Shown: one piece after another, positions 1-11,433 of the stretch | How positions within the stretch are numbered: position 1 is the first letter of the stretch | How the letters are laid out: the number at the start of each line of letters is the position of its first letter | DNA from: Richelia sinica FACHB-800 | Lineage (GTDB): Bacteria; Cyanobacteriota; Cyanobacteriia; Cyanobacteriales; Nostocaceae | Length of the DNA stretch: 64,000 bases | Direction: 5' to 3' | NCBI RefSeq assembly: GCF_014698825.1 | Contig: NZ_JACJTT010000017.1 | Coordinates: 1 to 64,000, forward strand | Made by a program: the position numbers and the translations under genes | Notes under the pieces: generated by a model | Database searches by the model: none | What the model was told of the DNA's origin: nothing | The model's input: only the letters and a program-made list of their open reading frames with translations

Positions 1-45
1 AAAGGAATTTATAATCACAACTTAACTAATATATTTTAATTATTC

Positions 46-80
46 GCCCAAAATTACCATATTTTGGGCTATTTTTATCT
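46..80 (+). terminator. Intrinsic terminator of a gene left of the window
   Basis: A perfect 9-bp stem (GCCCAAAAT at 46-54, ATTTTGGGC at 61-69) with a 6-base loop is followed by a T-rich tail. This is a classical Rho-independent terminator for plus-strand transcription entering from the left. It lies directly upstream of the open frame of the TPR remnant, so that remnant has lost its normal upstream region. Confidence 0.7.
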
Positions 81-92
81 GATTTTTCTTAA

Positions 93-500
93 CATTCAAC
101 ATTTCTGAGTTTTTTACTACTAGGTACAACATATAAGAACTTAGCAAAAATAGAAAAGTCTTTTGTAATGTATAATCATGCAGTTTCATTTGCAGAAGAT
201 ACCAATTATATACAGGTAAAGGCAAAAGCATTAACAGGTTTAGCTGAACTTTACCGTATCCAGAACAAAATTGAAACAGCTCTTACTCGTCATCAGGAAT
301 CAATTGAAATATTAGATAGAATTCGTGCAAAATGCGATCTTGCAGAAGCCTACTTTCAACTAGCATTAACCTATCAAAAAATGGAAGATACAGCCAGTAG
401 TGAAGAATATTTTAACAAAGCAATTTATCTTTGGGGTCCCGAACAGATTGACGCACCCAGGCAAATAGAGCGAGTATTAAAATCGATGAATAATGAATAG
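93..500 (+). pseudogene. 5'-truncated TPR-repeat protein (C-terminal remnant)
   Basis: The open frame runs from the stop codon just before position 93 to 500. It reads as tetratricopeptide helices (YKNLAKIEKSFVMYNHAV, ALTGLAELYRIQNKIETA, DLAEAYFQLALTYQKM). The first ATG, at 168, falls in the middle of a TPR helix, and the frame upstream has no GTG or TTG start, although the TPR pattern already begins around 120. The usual N-terminal part of such proteins is therefore missing. The frame begins about 20 bases after an intrinsic terminator of another gene, which suggests a deletion or rearrangement joined the C-terminal end of a longer TPR protein to this place. A 110-residue protein from ATG 168 is possible, but no good ribosome binding site is visible. 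TPR proteins bind protein partners; no specific role can be assigned. Confidence 0.55.
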
Positions 501-708
501 CCTTCTCCGAGAATGAATGTAGAGATTTTCATCTGTTAAAATGATATCAATTGTAAACTTACCTTCTTTATATCATCAATTAAATATTTTATGACTTACG
601 TATACCTGAAAATATAGGCTTGAGACTGCATTGCTGGCAATGACGGAAGATATTATATTTTTTATGCCCATCTACTTATTACTAAAAAACTGACCAAATA
701 AACACCCT

Positions 709-1614
709 CTAAGATATTGGTTCAAATACCATTTGGGGAATTAATAACTGATTTTCTAATTTAGCAATTCCTAAAAAGCCTATTTCTGGTTGATAAACTC
801 GCACCAGTCCCACAGTATCTACATTGACAGGGATTTTTTGACCTTGACACCATTTTGTACTTTCTGGTGCAACTAGGGTAAGGGAGGGTAAATGTTGCAA
901 AGCTGCATCTGGGGACAGAGGTTGAAAGGTTGCTGCTGAGAGTTGGTTTTCTAAGTCTGTGAGGGTGAGACTATCTGGTAAATGAAAACCACTGCTTTCT
1001 GTACGGGTTAAGGCAGCTAGAGTAGCACCTGTATTTGATTTTATGCCTAAATCACGGGCGATCGCTCGAATATATGTACCTGCACCACAAGCGATCGCTA
1101 AATCCAATTCAGGAAAATCACCATCCCGCCAGTCTAACACTTCTATCTTGAATACTTCCACAGTTCGTACAGGTGCTTCTACAATTTCACCTTGACGTGC
1201 TAAATCATAAAGACGCTTTCCCTGGACTTGAATTGCGCTGTAGCTGGGGGGTATTTGCTCAATTTTTCCCAGGAAGCAGGTCATTACTGCTTTTACGTCA
1301 TCTAAATTCAATTCTGGACAAGATTGGGTAGCGATAATTTCCCCTTGTAAATCGTCGGTGGTGGTACGCACCCCAAAACGAATAGTTGCGTTGTAGGCTT
1401 TTTCTCCTGGTAGATATTGTAATAATCTTGTGGCCTTACCTAAAGCAATTGGTAACACCCCTGTAGCTGCTGGGTCTAAAGTTCCTGCATGTCCTACCTT
1501 TTTCATCCTCAACAGCTTCCGCACCCGCGCTACACAGTCGTGGGAAGTCCAATCAAATGGTTTGTTTAAGTTGAGAAATCCTTGTAGAGTTTCTGTTTGT
1601 TTACCAGTCACCAA
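709..1614 (-). CDS. truB: tRNA pseudouridine(55) synthase TruB
   Basis: This enzyme isomerises U55 of the T-loop of tRNAs to pseudouridine. The family signature [15 protein letters not shown] is present, with the catalytic aspartate near residue 47. The [16 protein letters not shown] and [14 protein letters not shown] motifs of the TruB fold follow. At 301 residues it has a normal length. The start is uncertain: TTG at 1614 or GTG at 1611 follow an AAGG about 7-10 bases upstream, and no ATG is available. Bacterial relatives often begin nearer the QGFLNLNKP segment. It is a single gene, with an alpha/beta hydrolase on the same strand upstream. Confidence 0.96.
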   Translation of the reverse strand: MVTGKQTETLQGFLNLNKPFDWTSHDCVARVRKLLRMKKVGHAGTLDPAATGVLPIALGKATRLLQYLPGEKAYNATIRFGVRTTTDDLQGEIIATQSCPELNLDDVKAVMTCFLGKIEQIPPSYSAIQVQGKRLYDLARQGEIVEAPVRTVEVFKIEVLDWRDGDFPELDLAIACGAGTYIRAIARDLGIKSNTGATLAALTRTESSGFHLPDSLTLTDLENQLSAATFQPLSPDAALQHLPSLTLVAPESTKWCQGQKIPVNVDTVGLVRVYQPEIGFLGIAKLENQLLIPQMVFEPIS

Positions 1615-1697
1615 TTACTAACCTTCGGAGCATCACAAGAAAATTATGACATGCAGTAAGGAAACTCCGATATCCAAAATCCAAAATCCGAATTTGG

Positions 1698-3419
1698 CTA
1701 TAATGTGAGGGATTTTTTTTTTGGTGGATTTAGTCCTTTGAGGGGATTATCTAGTAAGGGTGCTAGTTGTTGTTGATTGAGAGATTGGACGAGATTGACC
1801 TTTAAAGAGGGAGTGGAAAGGCTGTGAGCGTAGGTAGCTTTGAGGTAAGGTAGATATTCTGATTTACCATGCACATAATTTTGGAAGAAAGGTAAACTCA
1901 ACGCATTGATAGATTGACGTGCTTGGACAGCATCTCCGACCATTTCCGGTGGTAGTTGGACTTGTTTGCTTTGTTCACTGCTATTACCAATGGTAGAAAA
2001 GTGGGTTGCACCTAAGAGCATGACTAAATATTTATGGGGTTGTGTTACCCAGGAAAAAGGCAGAATTTGTTCAGCTAAAGCAGGTGCAACGGTATCGTCA
2101 CTGCTACCTACTATCATGACTGGGGTTTGAATATGGCTTAAACCCTGTTGACCAAAAATAGAACTAGTGATGGGGTTAACTGTGATCGCTGCTTTGACTC
2201 TTTCATCTCGAAAATTATACTTGGTAATAGACTTGGCTGGCAATTCTAAAGCTCGACATTGCAGCAGCAAAGATATATTCCAGGTTTTATCTAAGATTTC
2301 TGGTTGACAGTTTGCTCGTAACTGCTGAAAATCAATTTTTGCCCCTGCTAAAGCTAGTGCAGTGTAACCACCCAGTGATTGACCAAATACTCCCACTTGT
2401 TGTAAGTTGAGACGATTTTGCAATCTGGCATCTGATTTGTTACTTTTTTCTAATTCATCGAGGATAAATTTAATATCTAAAGGTCTATCTTTAAATTCAC
2501 TAGGGTCGCTAAATTCACTGTTGGTATTGGTCAGGAATTTTCTTTTCTCTACGAGTAATGAATTGATTTTTTGATGATTAACTGGATGGTTAGGAATCAC
2601 CACTGCAAAACCATGGGCAGCTAAGTGATGAGCTAAATAGCGAAAATTGCTACTATCTAAGCCTAAACCGTGGGAAACCACAATTACAGGTACTGGTTGT
2701 TTCACCACAGGAATATATATATCTGTTAATAACAGTCGCTGACGTTTATGGTCGAAAAATTTGACTTGATATTGTTGAAATGACAGATTACCTGGGGTTG
2801 CAGGTTGGGGCAATTGGGGTAAATTAGCTGCTTCTATAGTAGCCTGTGCTTGGACAGCAGCGATCGCTTGTTGAGTTGCACTCATCAGTTTTCCCAACTC
2901 TGCTGCAATTTCTAAACTAGAAGCTACATCAATATGAATACTTTGATTGGGATATTGACGCAATAAATTTAATAAAGTAAAACCTTCCGGTGCTTCAGAA
3001 GCAGAAATTAAAGCTGTTTTTAAAGCTTGTAGATTAAATTCTGATTCTCCATATTTGGTTTTGATTAATTCAGTTAATCTTCGCAGCAAAAATGCCCCCT
3101 GTTCAGAGGAGAGAAAATGAGCCGCTACCATAGGATTTATTTTGATAGGCTGAGTTAAAATCTGCCTTATTTCTTGCAGTTTGTGAGGTAAGATATACTG
3201 CTCATATCCAGCTAGATCTAGATCAATGAAACCAGTTTCTACATATCTTTCTAAAGAGCTAACAGGAATTGCAAACTCTAAACTCGAATAAGCAGCATAA
3301 ACTTTCTCTGCTGCCATCACAGCATTACTCATACCAAATGTTGGCAGCAGCATAGAAAGAACCAGCAATAGGGAATGTTTTCTCAGGGTGCTGGCCCAAT
3401 TACCAAACAAACTATTCAT
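1698..3419 (-). CDS. Exported alpha/beta hydrolase with N-terminal DUF1400 region
   Basis: This is a 573-residue protein with a hydrophobic N-terminal signal segment (about residues 14-36, ending MAA). A DUF1400-type region typical of cyanobacterial hydrolases follows (about 40-180). The alpha/beta-hydrolase domain has an oxyanion segment SHGLGLDSSNF near 249, the nucleophile elbow GQSLGG with Ser348, an aspartate in GSSDDTV and a histidine in GATHFSTIG, so the catalytic triad appears complete. Such proteins are annotated as putative lipases or dienelactone hydrolase-like enzymes, and the substrate is unknown. The signal peptide suggests export to the periplasm or membrane. The nearest alternative is a platelet-activating-factor acetylhydrolase-like esterase, which has the same fold. 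Confidence 0.85.
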   Translation of the reverse strand: MNSLFGNWASTLRKHSLLLVLSMLLPTFGMSNAVMAAEKVYAAYSSLEFAIPVSSLERYVETGFIDLDLAGYEQYILPHKLQEIRQILTQPIKINPMVAAHFLSSEQGAFLLRRLTELIKTKYGESEFNLQALKTALISASEAPEGFTLLNLLRQYPNQSIHIDVASSLEIAAELGKLMSATQQAIAAVQAQATIEAANLPQLPQPATPGNLSFQQYQVKFFDHKRQRLLLTDIYIPVVKQPVPVIVVSHGLGLDSSNFRYLAHHLAAHGFAVVIPNHPVNHQKINSLLVEKRKFLTNTNSEFSDPSEFKDRPLDIKFILDELEKSNKSDARLQNRLNLQQVGVFGQSLGGYTALALAGAKIDFQQLRANCQPEILDKTWNISLLLQCRALELPAKSITKYNFRDERVKAAITVNPITSSIFGQQGLSHIQTPVMIVGSSDDTVAPALAEQILPFSWVTQPHKYLVMLLGATHFSTIGNSSEQSKQVQLPPEMVGDAVQARQSINALSLPFFQNYVHGKSEYLPYLKATYAHSLSTPSLKVNLVQSLNQQQLAPLLDNPLKGLNPPKKKSLTL

Positions 3420-3715
3420 CGCTTAACTGTTGTGGTGATGTTGTTGAGCGAGGCTATGATTTTGGTAGTTGTTTTAACACCCTGACGAAACTACATAATT
3501 AATTCGCCTCATTTCCTGGATTTATTGGCAGATGTTTACTGGTGAATTTCAGCCAGTGAAAATTTGAATTTTCGGAGTCAATGCGGTAGACAAAAATACA
3601 CCAAGTAAAGATTAAATCTATATACCTGTATTCACATCAAAATCTTAACAAATTATCGAGTAAATTGCCTCAGTATGTATCCTGTAATTGTCAGAATATA
3701 GAAGTGAGAATTATC

Positions 3716-4636
3716 TTAATTAGCTTTTGCTAAAGCAATATTAACGGAACCAATCACAACCAGAATTGCACCGATAATGCCAATGAAGGTGATATTTTCA
3801 GGAGCAATTAATCCTGGTACAATTGCTGATGTTAACCATCCGGCAATTAAGGTAATAATCGGGGCTATAGCTAACACTGCACTCACTCTGGATGCTTGCC
3901 AATGTTCTAAAGATTCGGCAAAAGCACCATAGGCAATTAAGGTGTTCAAGCTGCAAAAAATTAACATGGAAGAATGTAAAATATCTAAATTCAAAAGAGT
4001 TTTAAATTGAGCTAATGGTGTAAATAGTAAAGTACATCCTCCATAAATGATTAACATGATACCTTCAGAAGATAAATATTGTAGTAACTGCTTTTGCGCT
4101 AAGGCATATATTGCCCAAGCACCTGCACCTAAAACTAGTAATCCACTGCCTAGTAAATATTTATCTGGGGCTGTAATTAAATTAGCTAACTGTGCATGAA
4201 AAAATAAGACAAACCCCAAAGTTAATACACCCACTCCCAACCATTGCCACTGGGTATAACGTTCTCGGAATAAAACTAATCCTCCGAAACTCAATAGCAC
4301 CGGGGCTAATTGAATAATTACCTCAGCATTGGCAGGAGTAGTTAAAGCTAAACCTTGCATAAACAGAAAGTAATTAGCTGCTAAAAAAATAGTAGCTATT
4401 ACTAATAACTGCCAAGATGTAGAACTTAATTGTCCTAAATTGGGTAGTTTGTTCTGCACAGCTAAATAAATTGCCAGCAATAAAAAAGAACCAAAAAAGC
4501 GAAACCAAATGACGGTGTAAACGTCTAGGACTTGTAGTGTGACAGCTAAAGCTAGAGGCAGAATTCCCCAGAGAAAAACTGTGACTAAGGATAAACCCAG
4601 TCCTAAACGCCAGCGACCGGAAGTTTGATGTATCAT
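3716..4636 (-). CDS. EamA/DMT-family transporter
   Basis: This 306-residue protein has about ten hydrophobic segments arranged as two EamA halves (roughly residues 10-145 and 160-300). The second half has the family-typical pattern ending in a proline- and glycine-rich pair of helices. DMT transporters export metabolites or amino acids across the inner membrane; the substrate cannot be read from the sequence. Start ATG 4636 is followed by a short positive segment and the first membrane helix. It stands alone between the hydrolase and ligA genes. Confidence 0.88.
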   Translation of the reverse strand: MIHQTSGRWRLGLGLSLVTVFLWGILPLALAVTLQVLDVYTVIWFRFFGSFLLLAIYLAVQNKLPNLGQLSSTSWQLLVIATIFLAANYFLFMQGLALTTPANAEVIIQLAPVLLSFGGLVLFRERYTQWQWLGVGVLTLGFVLFFHAQLANLITAPDKYLLGSGLLVLGAGAWAIYALAQKQLLQYLSSEGIMLIIYGGCTLLFTPLAQFKTLLNLDILHSSMLIFCSLNTLIAYGAFAESLEHWQASRVSAVLAIAPIITLIAGWLTSAIVPGLIAPENITFIGIIGAILVVIGSVNIALAKAN

Positions 4637-4863
4637 TTAGTAGCAGGAACTGTCATATATCTGGCCTTTTTTGCTGTTAAATTACAGAAATTAGCTCTCC
4701 CAGGGGAAAACTAACCTGATGTATAGTTGTAATGCACATCCTAGAAATTGAGGGTGTGGGGTGTCGGGTCTAATATCATCTTCAGTTAATGATGATTAGG
4801 TCAGCAGGGAAAAAGAGATTGGACAAGTTTTGTAGATTTGCCCTAAGCGAAATACACTGCACT

Positions 4864-6963
<2,100 letters not shown>

Positions 6964-7087
6964 CTAGGCAGACCTTGGTACAGATAACTCTAGACTAACA
7001 GTGTTTAGCGATCGCCTGATTTTCGCCACATTCATGAGGACGATTTTCAATCATTATCTGCTATTGCCTGGGGCAGTATATCCTATA

Positions 7088-8164
7088 TTAACTATCCCAA
7101 TCTTCTACTTCATATAAAAATTTGGTATTGCCAATTAACTTCCGATTAGCGGAGGTACTTTGAACAAACACAATATACTTTTCTAAATTACTAGGTTTAA
7201 TGCGAATCGTTGCATCCATCGGTAGACCTAACATTTCTCTTGCTGCACCACCTTCAAATAAATCACCCGTTGTCCTATCCATGAGAATAATTTCTTTTTT
7301 GGCTTGTATAGTCTCAGTTTTGGTGAATTCGTAAAATCCCCTACCAATTTTAAATCTTAAGCCATTTTCTAACACAAAAGCCTTAATAGAAATATCCTGT
7401 TCTACTTCCAACACTTGAAACCGTCCAGGTGTTACAGCCCTTAAATCAGTGGATTCAAAATAGGATGTCGCTTCCCGCTTCATCATGGTGTTAAAGATTT
7501 TATTTAAGCCTCTATTCATTCTCCCTTGGCTAATAATTTCTTGTTCATAAGCCTGGAGTTGTTCATTAGACGATTGCTGATAACAAACTGCTAAAAATAA
7601 ATCAGTAATATAGGAAAATTGGTCAAGATTGATATGAAATCCCCCTGATTTATTGGCTATTTCTTGATAAAAAGGAGTAGCATGGGAACGATTCAGGGCC
7701 TGCACACCATAAACTGTAATACCCCCATCAGCTAATTTCTCTAATTCTTTTCGCCAATTCAGCTTTTGTGGGTTGTGTGCTGGTGCATGGGGCAGGTCAT
7801 CACCAATTAAAACTAAGGATTTATTAGCTGAGTCTGACCAAGATAAAGATTGAGCCTGATGTAATACCAATTCATAACATTCTGGTGCATCTCCACCACC
7901 AGTGGGTTCCACATTTTGAACAAAATCACAAATCTGATCTACATCATCACAGAGGGTCAAAATTTTCGTAACATAGGTTGAATCTTGATCACAATAATCA
8001 CCATGAGCAATAATCCCAATTTTAATTAATGGTAGTTCATTCATCAATCTAGTGACTGTCTGTTTGATTTTGCGTCGTACTTGAGTTAAACAAGGATACA
8101 TACTTCCTGTAGTATCGAAGCTGAAAACTACCTCTATATTGCTGCTTGTCATAGGGATAGGCAA
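7088..8164 (-). CDS. VWA-domain protein
   Basis: This 358-residue protein has no signal peptide. A von Willebrand factor A domain fills about residues 8-210. A complete MIDAS is visible: DTTGS near the N-terminus, a threonine in the NVEPTGGGDAPE segment, and an aspartate in VLIGDDLPHAP. The C-terminal 150 residues are not recognised; they are predicted soluble and end in an acidic EVEDWDS. VWA proteins bind metal and protein partners, often with an AAA ATPase, but none is adjacent here. Function unknown. Confidence 0.8.
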   Translation of the reverse strand: MPIPMTSSNIEVVFSFDTTGSMYPCLTQVRRKIKQTVTRLMNELPLIKIGIIAHGDYCDQDSTYVTKILTLCDDVDQICDFVQNVEPTGGGDAPECYELVLHQAQSLSWSDSANKSLVLIGDDLPHAPAHNPQKLNWRKELEKLADGGITVYGVQALNRSHATPFYQEIANKSGGFHINLDQFSYITDLFLAVCYQQSSNEQLQAYEQEIISQGRMNRGLNKIFNTMMKREATSYFESTDLRAVTPGRFQVLEVEQDISIKAFVLENGLRFKIGRGFYEFTKTETIQAKKEIILMDRTTGDLFEGGAAREMLGLPMDATIRIKPSNLEKYIVFVQSTSANRKLIGNTKFLYEVEDWDS

Positions 8165-8333
8165 ATTGTATTTATTGATAGAATGTTATTATTTTAACTT
8201 TCTCCCCAGAAAGTGTAAAAGATAACTGTAAATTTGCAATATTTTTTTAAATTTGGTTTTTGGTTCTTGGAAAATAATGACTATTGTCTCAGAGGGGATA
8301 TCAAAAGTTAGTCAAAAATATAGATATACTAAA

Positions 8334-8427
8334 TAGACATCTGGTAGTAATTAAATGTGCGTGGTTTGAAACCCTTATAGAGACGTTCTGCTGGAACGTC
8401 TCTACATTCATTTTTACCAGATGTCTA
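8334..8427. repeat. MITE-like element, family B, copy 1
   Basis: This 94-bp element has perfect 13-bp terminal inverted repeats (TAGACATCTGGTA at 8334-8346 and its complement at 8415-8427). Inside is a second palindrome built from GAGACGTTC and GAACGTCTC. It has no coding capacity. Related copies are at 18711-18802 and 33735-33792. The structure fits a non-autonomous transposable repeat of the kind common in Nostocales. Confidence 0.7.
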
Positions 8428-8516
8428 ATAATATATAAAAAGATTATTTCTTATTCCTTGTGATCACCACAATCAGCAATGCCAAGAATTAAACTACATG
8501 CCTATATCTAAATTTC

Positions 8517-8650
8517 ATAATAAAAGGCTTGGTTAAGCCAAGCCTCTTCATATACCAAGCATTTACTACACCAAAATTAATTTAGAATCAGTCTCTCTTT
8601 CGTTCATCTGTCTAGAGATTGTGTACAAATATGGATAAAACTGATATTGC
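8517..8650 (-). ncRNA. Candidate small RNA, unit A of a tandem pair
   Basis: Read on the minus strand, the unit opens with GCAATATCA (8650-8642), passes through ATTTGTACACA and CTCTAG, and ends in a hairpin (8525-8545; 8-bp stem AGGCTTGG/CCAAGCCT, 5-base loop) followed by TTTTATTA. A second unit at 8660-8799 has the same block order and also ends in a terminator. Alignment by eye suggests roughly two thirds identity over about 80 bases, including upstream sequence. Neither unit has a shared reading frame. The simplest reading is a duplicated small-RNA gene. It does not match Yfr1, Yfr2 or NsiR1 as I know them. Transcription is not shown. Confidence 0.45.
8525..8545 (-). terminator. Intrinsic terminator of unit A
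   Basis: An 8-bp perfect stem (AGGCTTGG / CCAAGCCT) with a 5-base loop is followed on the minus strand by TTTTATTA. The T-tract is on the minus side only, which sets the direction. Confidence 0.6.
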
Positions 8651-8659
8651 CGCAATGAT

Positions 8660-8799
8660 CAAAAATAAAAAAGGTTTGGTGCTGAACCAAACCCCTTTAA
8701 TTGCTGTGCTTAACAACGTACTAAATAAATTTAATGCTACTCTCTTAACAGATCATCTCCCTAGAGGATGTGTCCAAATCTGTAGAGAGATGATATTGC
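8660..8799 (-). ncRNA. Candidate small RNA, unit B of a tandem pair
   Basis: On the minus strand this unit begins GCAATATCATC (8799 downward), continues through ATTTGGACACA, CTCTAG, AGATGAT and AGAGAG, and ends in a strong intrinsic terminator at 8673-8693. The same blocks, in the same order, occur in unit A just downstream. The unit lies about 80 bases after the stop of the [2Fe-2S] protein gene on the same strand, so it could instead be the 3' end of that transcript. The repeated upstream block argues for separate promoters. An 81-codon plus-strand frame covers the same place but lacks coding character. Confidence 0.45.
8673..8693 (-). terminator. Strong intrinsic terminator of unit B
   Basis: The stem GGTTTGGT/ACCAAACC (8 bp, perfect) has a 5-base loop and is followed on the minus strand by TTTTTTATTTTT, a textbook Rho-independent terminator. 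Confidence 0.75.
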
Positions 8800-8876
8800 T
8801 GAAGAAAATAGCACTTTTTTCAGAGGAAAAAAAAATGATTTTTTCTGTCTGTCATCACTATTGATTTTGCACCAAA

Positions 8877-9422
8877 TTAAGTGAGATGATTTTCTAGTAA
8901 TGATGCGATCGCTTCGGGATGGGCTTTTTTGTATTGTTTTTTACCCAGCATCACTACGCAATTAGGTGCGCTGCTACAACGTTTTTGACAGCCAGTATGC
9001 TCAATTACTACTTTATCTAACAAACCGCGATCGCACAAAGTTTTATGTAACTCTGATAATAAACTTTTACCACCCCGTTTCACACAGCCAGACTTCTGAC
9101 AAACCATAATCTTGGCTTTTGGTTGGTGTGGTCGCTTTTCCACTGGACAAAAGCCAACTTGTTGAATTCGATAAGCTTTGAGTTTAATTTTATTGGTACG
9201 GGGATTTAATTTACTGATCGCACTCACGCGAATTTGCTCACCAGGCATTAACGCCGAAATAATCGAACAACGCAACTGTTTCGGTAGTTTAATTTTGACA
9301 TTACCTGCGGGAATTGCCAACCGTAGATGCTTATATTTACCCTTTTCTTCAGCGACAAACCCTAAAAACTTACCTTCAATATCTAAGTCCGATAGCGTCA
9401 GTAACTTGTCACCCATATCCAA
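8877..9422 (-). CDS. (2Fe-2S) ferredoxin-domain protein
   Basis: This 181-residue protein has an N-terminal half of unknown type (residues 1-95, basic, beta-rich) and a C-terminal thioredoxin-like [2Fe-2S] ferredoxin domain (about 100-180). The iron-sulfur ligands fit the family pattern: CQKSGCVKRGG with the first cysteine, then HTGCQKRCSSAPNCVVM with the remaining cysteines. Such domains occur in NuoE/HoxE-like subunits and in stand-alone (2Fe-2S) ferredoxins. It lies downstream of the nif accessory cluster on the same strand, with a 220-base gap after nifT, so an electron-transfer role linked to nitrogen fixation is possible but only an inference. Confidence 0.85.
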   Translation of the reverse strand: MDMGDKLLTLSDLDIEGKFLGFVAEEKGKYKHLRLAIPAGNVKIKLPKQLRCSIISALMPGEQIRVSAISKLNPRTNKIKLKAYRIQQVGFCPVEKRPHQPKAKIMVCQKSGCVKRGGKSLLSELHKTLCDRGLLDKVVIEHTGCQKRCSSAPNCVVMLGKKQYKKAHPEAIASLLENHLT

Positions 9423-9644
9423 ACCTCAAAGTTTATCAAATCAACTGATATTGCACAGCGATTAGCTAGGGTAATATCATGTCAGCTAAAATAATATTTT
9501 CCTATATTGCTAATCTTAAATAATCGGCAATGGGTAATGGGTGAAGTGCCAATTACCTATTACCAAAAATTACCATCCTAGCAACTAAGTAATTAGCTGA
9601 ACATGAAACCAAAGATGAACTTTACCCACCTGCCTATCCAGTTT

Positions 9645-9848
9645 TTAAGATAGACGTTTAGCTTCCACTGTTAAAGGTAAACTGCCTTTATCTGGTAAAT
9701 TGCTAAATTCTAATTCCCAACCGTTGGCGAGAGTGAGAACTGTTCCTGATTCCCCTGGTGTTTGTTTGACTACTTCTTCTTCCAGGTCTTTTTTAGCAAC
9801 ATAAACAGTTAAATTACCGGAATTATTGACCCGTAGCATTACTTTCAT
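9645..9848 (-). CDS. nifT: NifT/FixU family protein
   Basis: A 67-residue protein with the NifT/FixU pattern MKVMLR...LTVYVAKKDLEE...ANGWELEFSNLP. It is a small beta-rich protein encoded with nitrogenase accessory genes; its biochemical role is unsettled and it is dispensable in tested diazotrophs. Its start overlaps the end of nifZ by 26 bases, indicating translational coupling. A GAGG lies about 12 bases upstream of ATG 9848; ATG 9839 is an alternative start. Confidence 0.93.
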   Translation of the reverse strand: MKVMLRVNNSGNLTVYVAKKDLEEEVVKQTPGESGTVLTLANGWELEFSNLPDKGSLPLTVEAKRLS

Positions 9849-10116
9849 TGTTTGTGTTTTCCTCAGCAGATTCTAGTTCTCTTTTTCGACAACCGATGAT
9901 GTACCCTGTATCTAAAAAATGCACAGCATAGATATAGTAAGTCTGCAAGAATGTTCCAATACTGGCAACATAACCAACATCACCAATTTTGGCTAATACT
10001 TCTCCAATTTCGCGACCAGGAAAAGTACCATCATTTTTGATTAGTTTCTTAATGCGGACTTTTTGACCAATTTCAAAAACTGGTTCTGAGTCGAGTTCCA
10101 TTTCATCTGGTCGCAT
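9823..10116 (-). CDS. nifZ: Nitrogenase maturation protein NifZ
   Basis: NifZ assists P-cluster formation in the MoFe protein. The core [21 protein letters not shown], the [14 protein letters not shown] segment and [23 protein letters not shown] are typical of the family. I prefer ATG 10116, which has AGAGG 7 bases upstream; a GTG at 10134 in the same frame would add six residues but overlaps nifV further. The start lies within the last codons of nifV (14-base overlap) and its end overlaps nifT, so nifV, nifZ and nifT form a tight operon. Confidence 0.95.
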   Translation of the reverse strand: MRPDEMELDSEPVFEIGQKVRIKKLIKNDGTFPGREIGEVLAKIGDVGYVASIGTFLQTYYIYAVHFLDTGYIIGCRKRELESAEENTNNESNATGQ

Positions 10117-11236
10117 GAGAATACCTCTGTTCACGAACTAAATTCAGCAACTCTTCTGTAGTGAGACTGCGCTTTTTCAGAATTGATTGCTGACGGACAG
10201 CATCTAACACAGCTTGGGTTTCTTGAGGATTCAAAAAGATGCCATGCTGTTCTAATAGATTAGAAACTAAATGACGACCAGAATGTTTACCGACTACTAA
10301 ACGCCGCTCCCAACCAACTTCTTCAGGATTAAATGGTTCATAGGTGTCAGGATTTTGCAGAACACCATGAGCATGAATTCCTGACTCGTGAGCAAAGGTA
10401 TTTTCGCCAACAATTGCTTTCCAAGGTTGGACATTTGCACCGGATGCTTGTGATACTAATTGAGATAGTTCTAATAAGCATCGAGTGTCAATTCCCAAGG
10501 AAACATCGTAGATACATTTTAAACCCATGATCACTTCTTCTAAAGCAGCGTTTCCGGCTCTTTCTCCTAAGCCATTAACAGTAGTATTTACTGATACTGC
10601 ACCTGCTTTAATTCCTGATAGTGCATTAGCAGTAGCTAGACCAAAATCATTATGGGTGTGAATTTCTACAGGAATTGATAAAGTAGATACTAATCGCTTA
10701 ACTTTTCTATGGGTGCTAAAGGGATCGAGAACGCCAACAGTATCACAAAATCTAAAGCGAGATGCACCCCATTCCTGTGCTAATTGTGCCACATCTTGGA
10801 GAAAACTTTCATCGGCTCTCGATGAATCTTCTCCACCTACAGATACCCATAAACCTTGGTCTAGTGCGAAACTAATACAGTCTTTCAATTTCTGTAAACT
10901 AACTCGCCACTGACCATGAAATTTAGCCGCAATTTGAATACCAGAAACGGGTATGGCAATATGTACTCGTTGCAGTCCACAAGCGATAGAAGCTTTAATA
11001 TCAGATATAACAGCGCGGTTCCAACCTAGTAATTTGGCACTTAAGTCTAAATTAACAATGGCGGTAATGGCACGCATTTCTTCGGCTCCCATGGCGGGAA
11101 TTCCTACTTCTAATTCAGGAACACCGATGGAATCTAGAAAACGAGCGATCGCTACTTTTTCTTCTAAGTTAAAAGCAACACCCGCCGCCTGTTCGCCATC
11201 ACGTAATGTTGTATCATTAACAATGATTTGATGCAT
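10103..11236 (-). CDS. nifV: Homocitrate synthase NifV
   Basis: It condenses acetyl-CoA and 2-oxoglutarate to homocitrate, the organic ligand of the nitrogenase FeMo cofactor. The family motif [14 protein letters not shown] lies at the N-terminus. The metal and substrate residues of the HMG-CoA lyase-like TIM barrel follow ([30 protein letters not shown]). The segment [19 protein letters not shown] is characteristic of this family. ATG 11236 is chosen because AGAGGG lies about 10 bases upstream; ATG 11245 touches that same sequence. Its context, with nifZ and nifT overlapping downstream and nifP upstream, separates it from leucine-pathway isopropylmalate synthase. Confidence 0.96.
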   Translation of the reverse strand: MHQIIVNDTTLRDGEQAAGVAFNLEEKVAIARFLDSIGVPELEVGIPAMGAEEMRAITAIVNLDLSAKLLGWNRAVISDIKASIACGLQRVHIAIPVSGIQIAAKFHGQWRVSLQKLKDCISFALDQGLWVSVGGEDSSRADESFLQDVAQLAQEWGASRFRFCDTVGVLDPFSTHRKVKRLVSTLSIPVEIHTHNDFGLATANALSGIKAGAVSVNTTVNGLGERAGNAALEEVIMGLKCIYDVSLGIDTRCLLELSQLVSQASGANVQPWKAIVGENTFAHESGIHAHGVLQNPDTYEPFNPEEVGWERRLVVGKHSGRHLVSNLLEQHGIFLNPQETQAVLDAVRQQSILKKRSLTTEELLNLVREQRYSHATR

Positions 11237-11433
11237 TGGAAACATCCCTCTAGCAGAACTGTCTGAATATCTTTGCTGGCTGAAATTCTTTGCAGTGGTA
11301 GATGTGCTATAAATACTTTACGTCAGGTAAATGCTAAAAAATTATTCCTGATTAAGCATGATTTACGATCCTTCATTATTACCTAAATATCAGGAAATAA
11401 TCTGTATGACAGGGAACTAAAAAATGGTAAGTT

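Noticed and set aside
1430-1621. 63-codon plus-strand frame over the truB start
   Set aside because: It is antisense to a confidently assigned gene and has no recognised homology or ribosome binding site.
8619-8864. 81-codon open frame on the plus strand over the small-RNA units
   Set aside because: It crosses a strong minus-strand terminator hairpin, its composition is not protein-like and it has no ribosome binding site. The repeated structure is explained better by the two minus-strand units.
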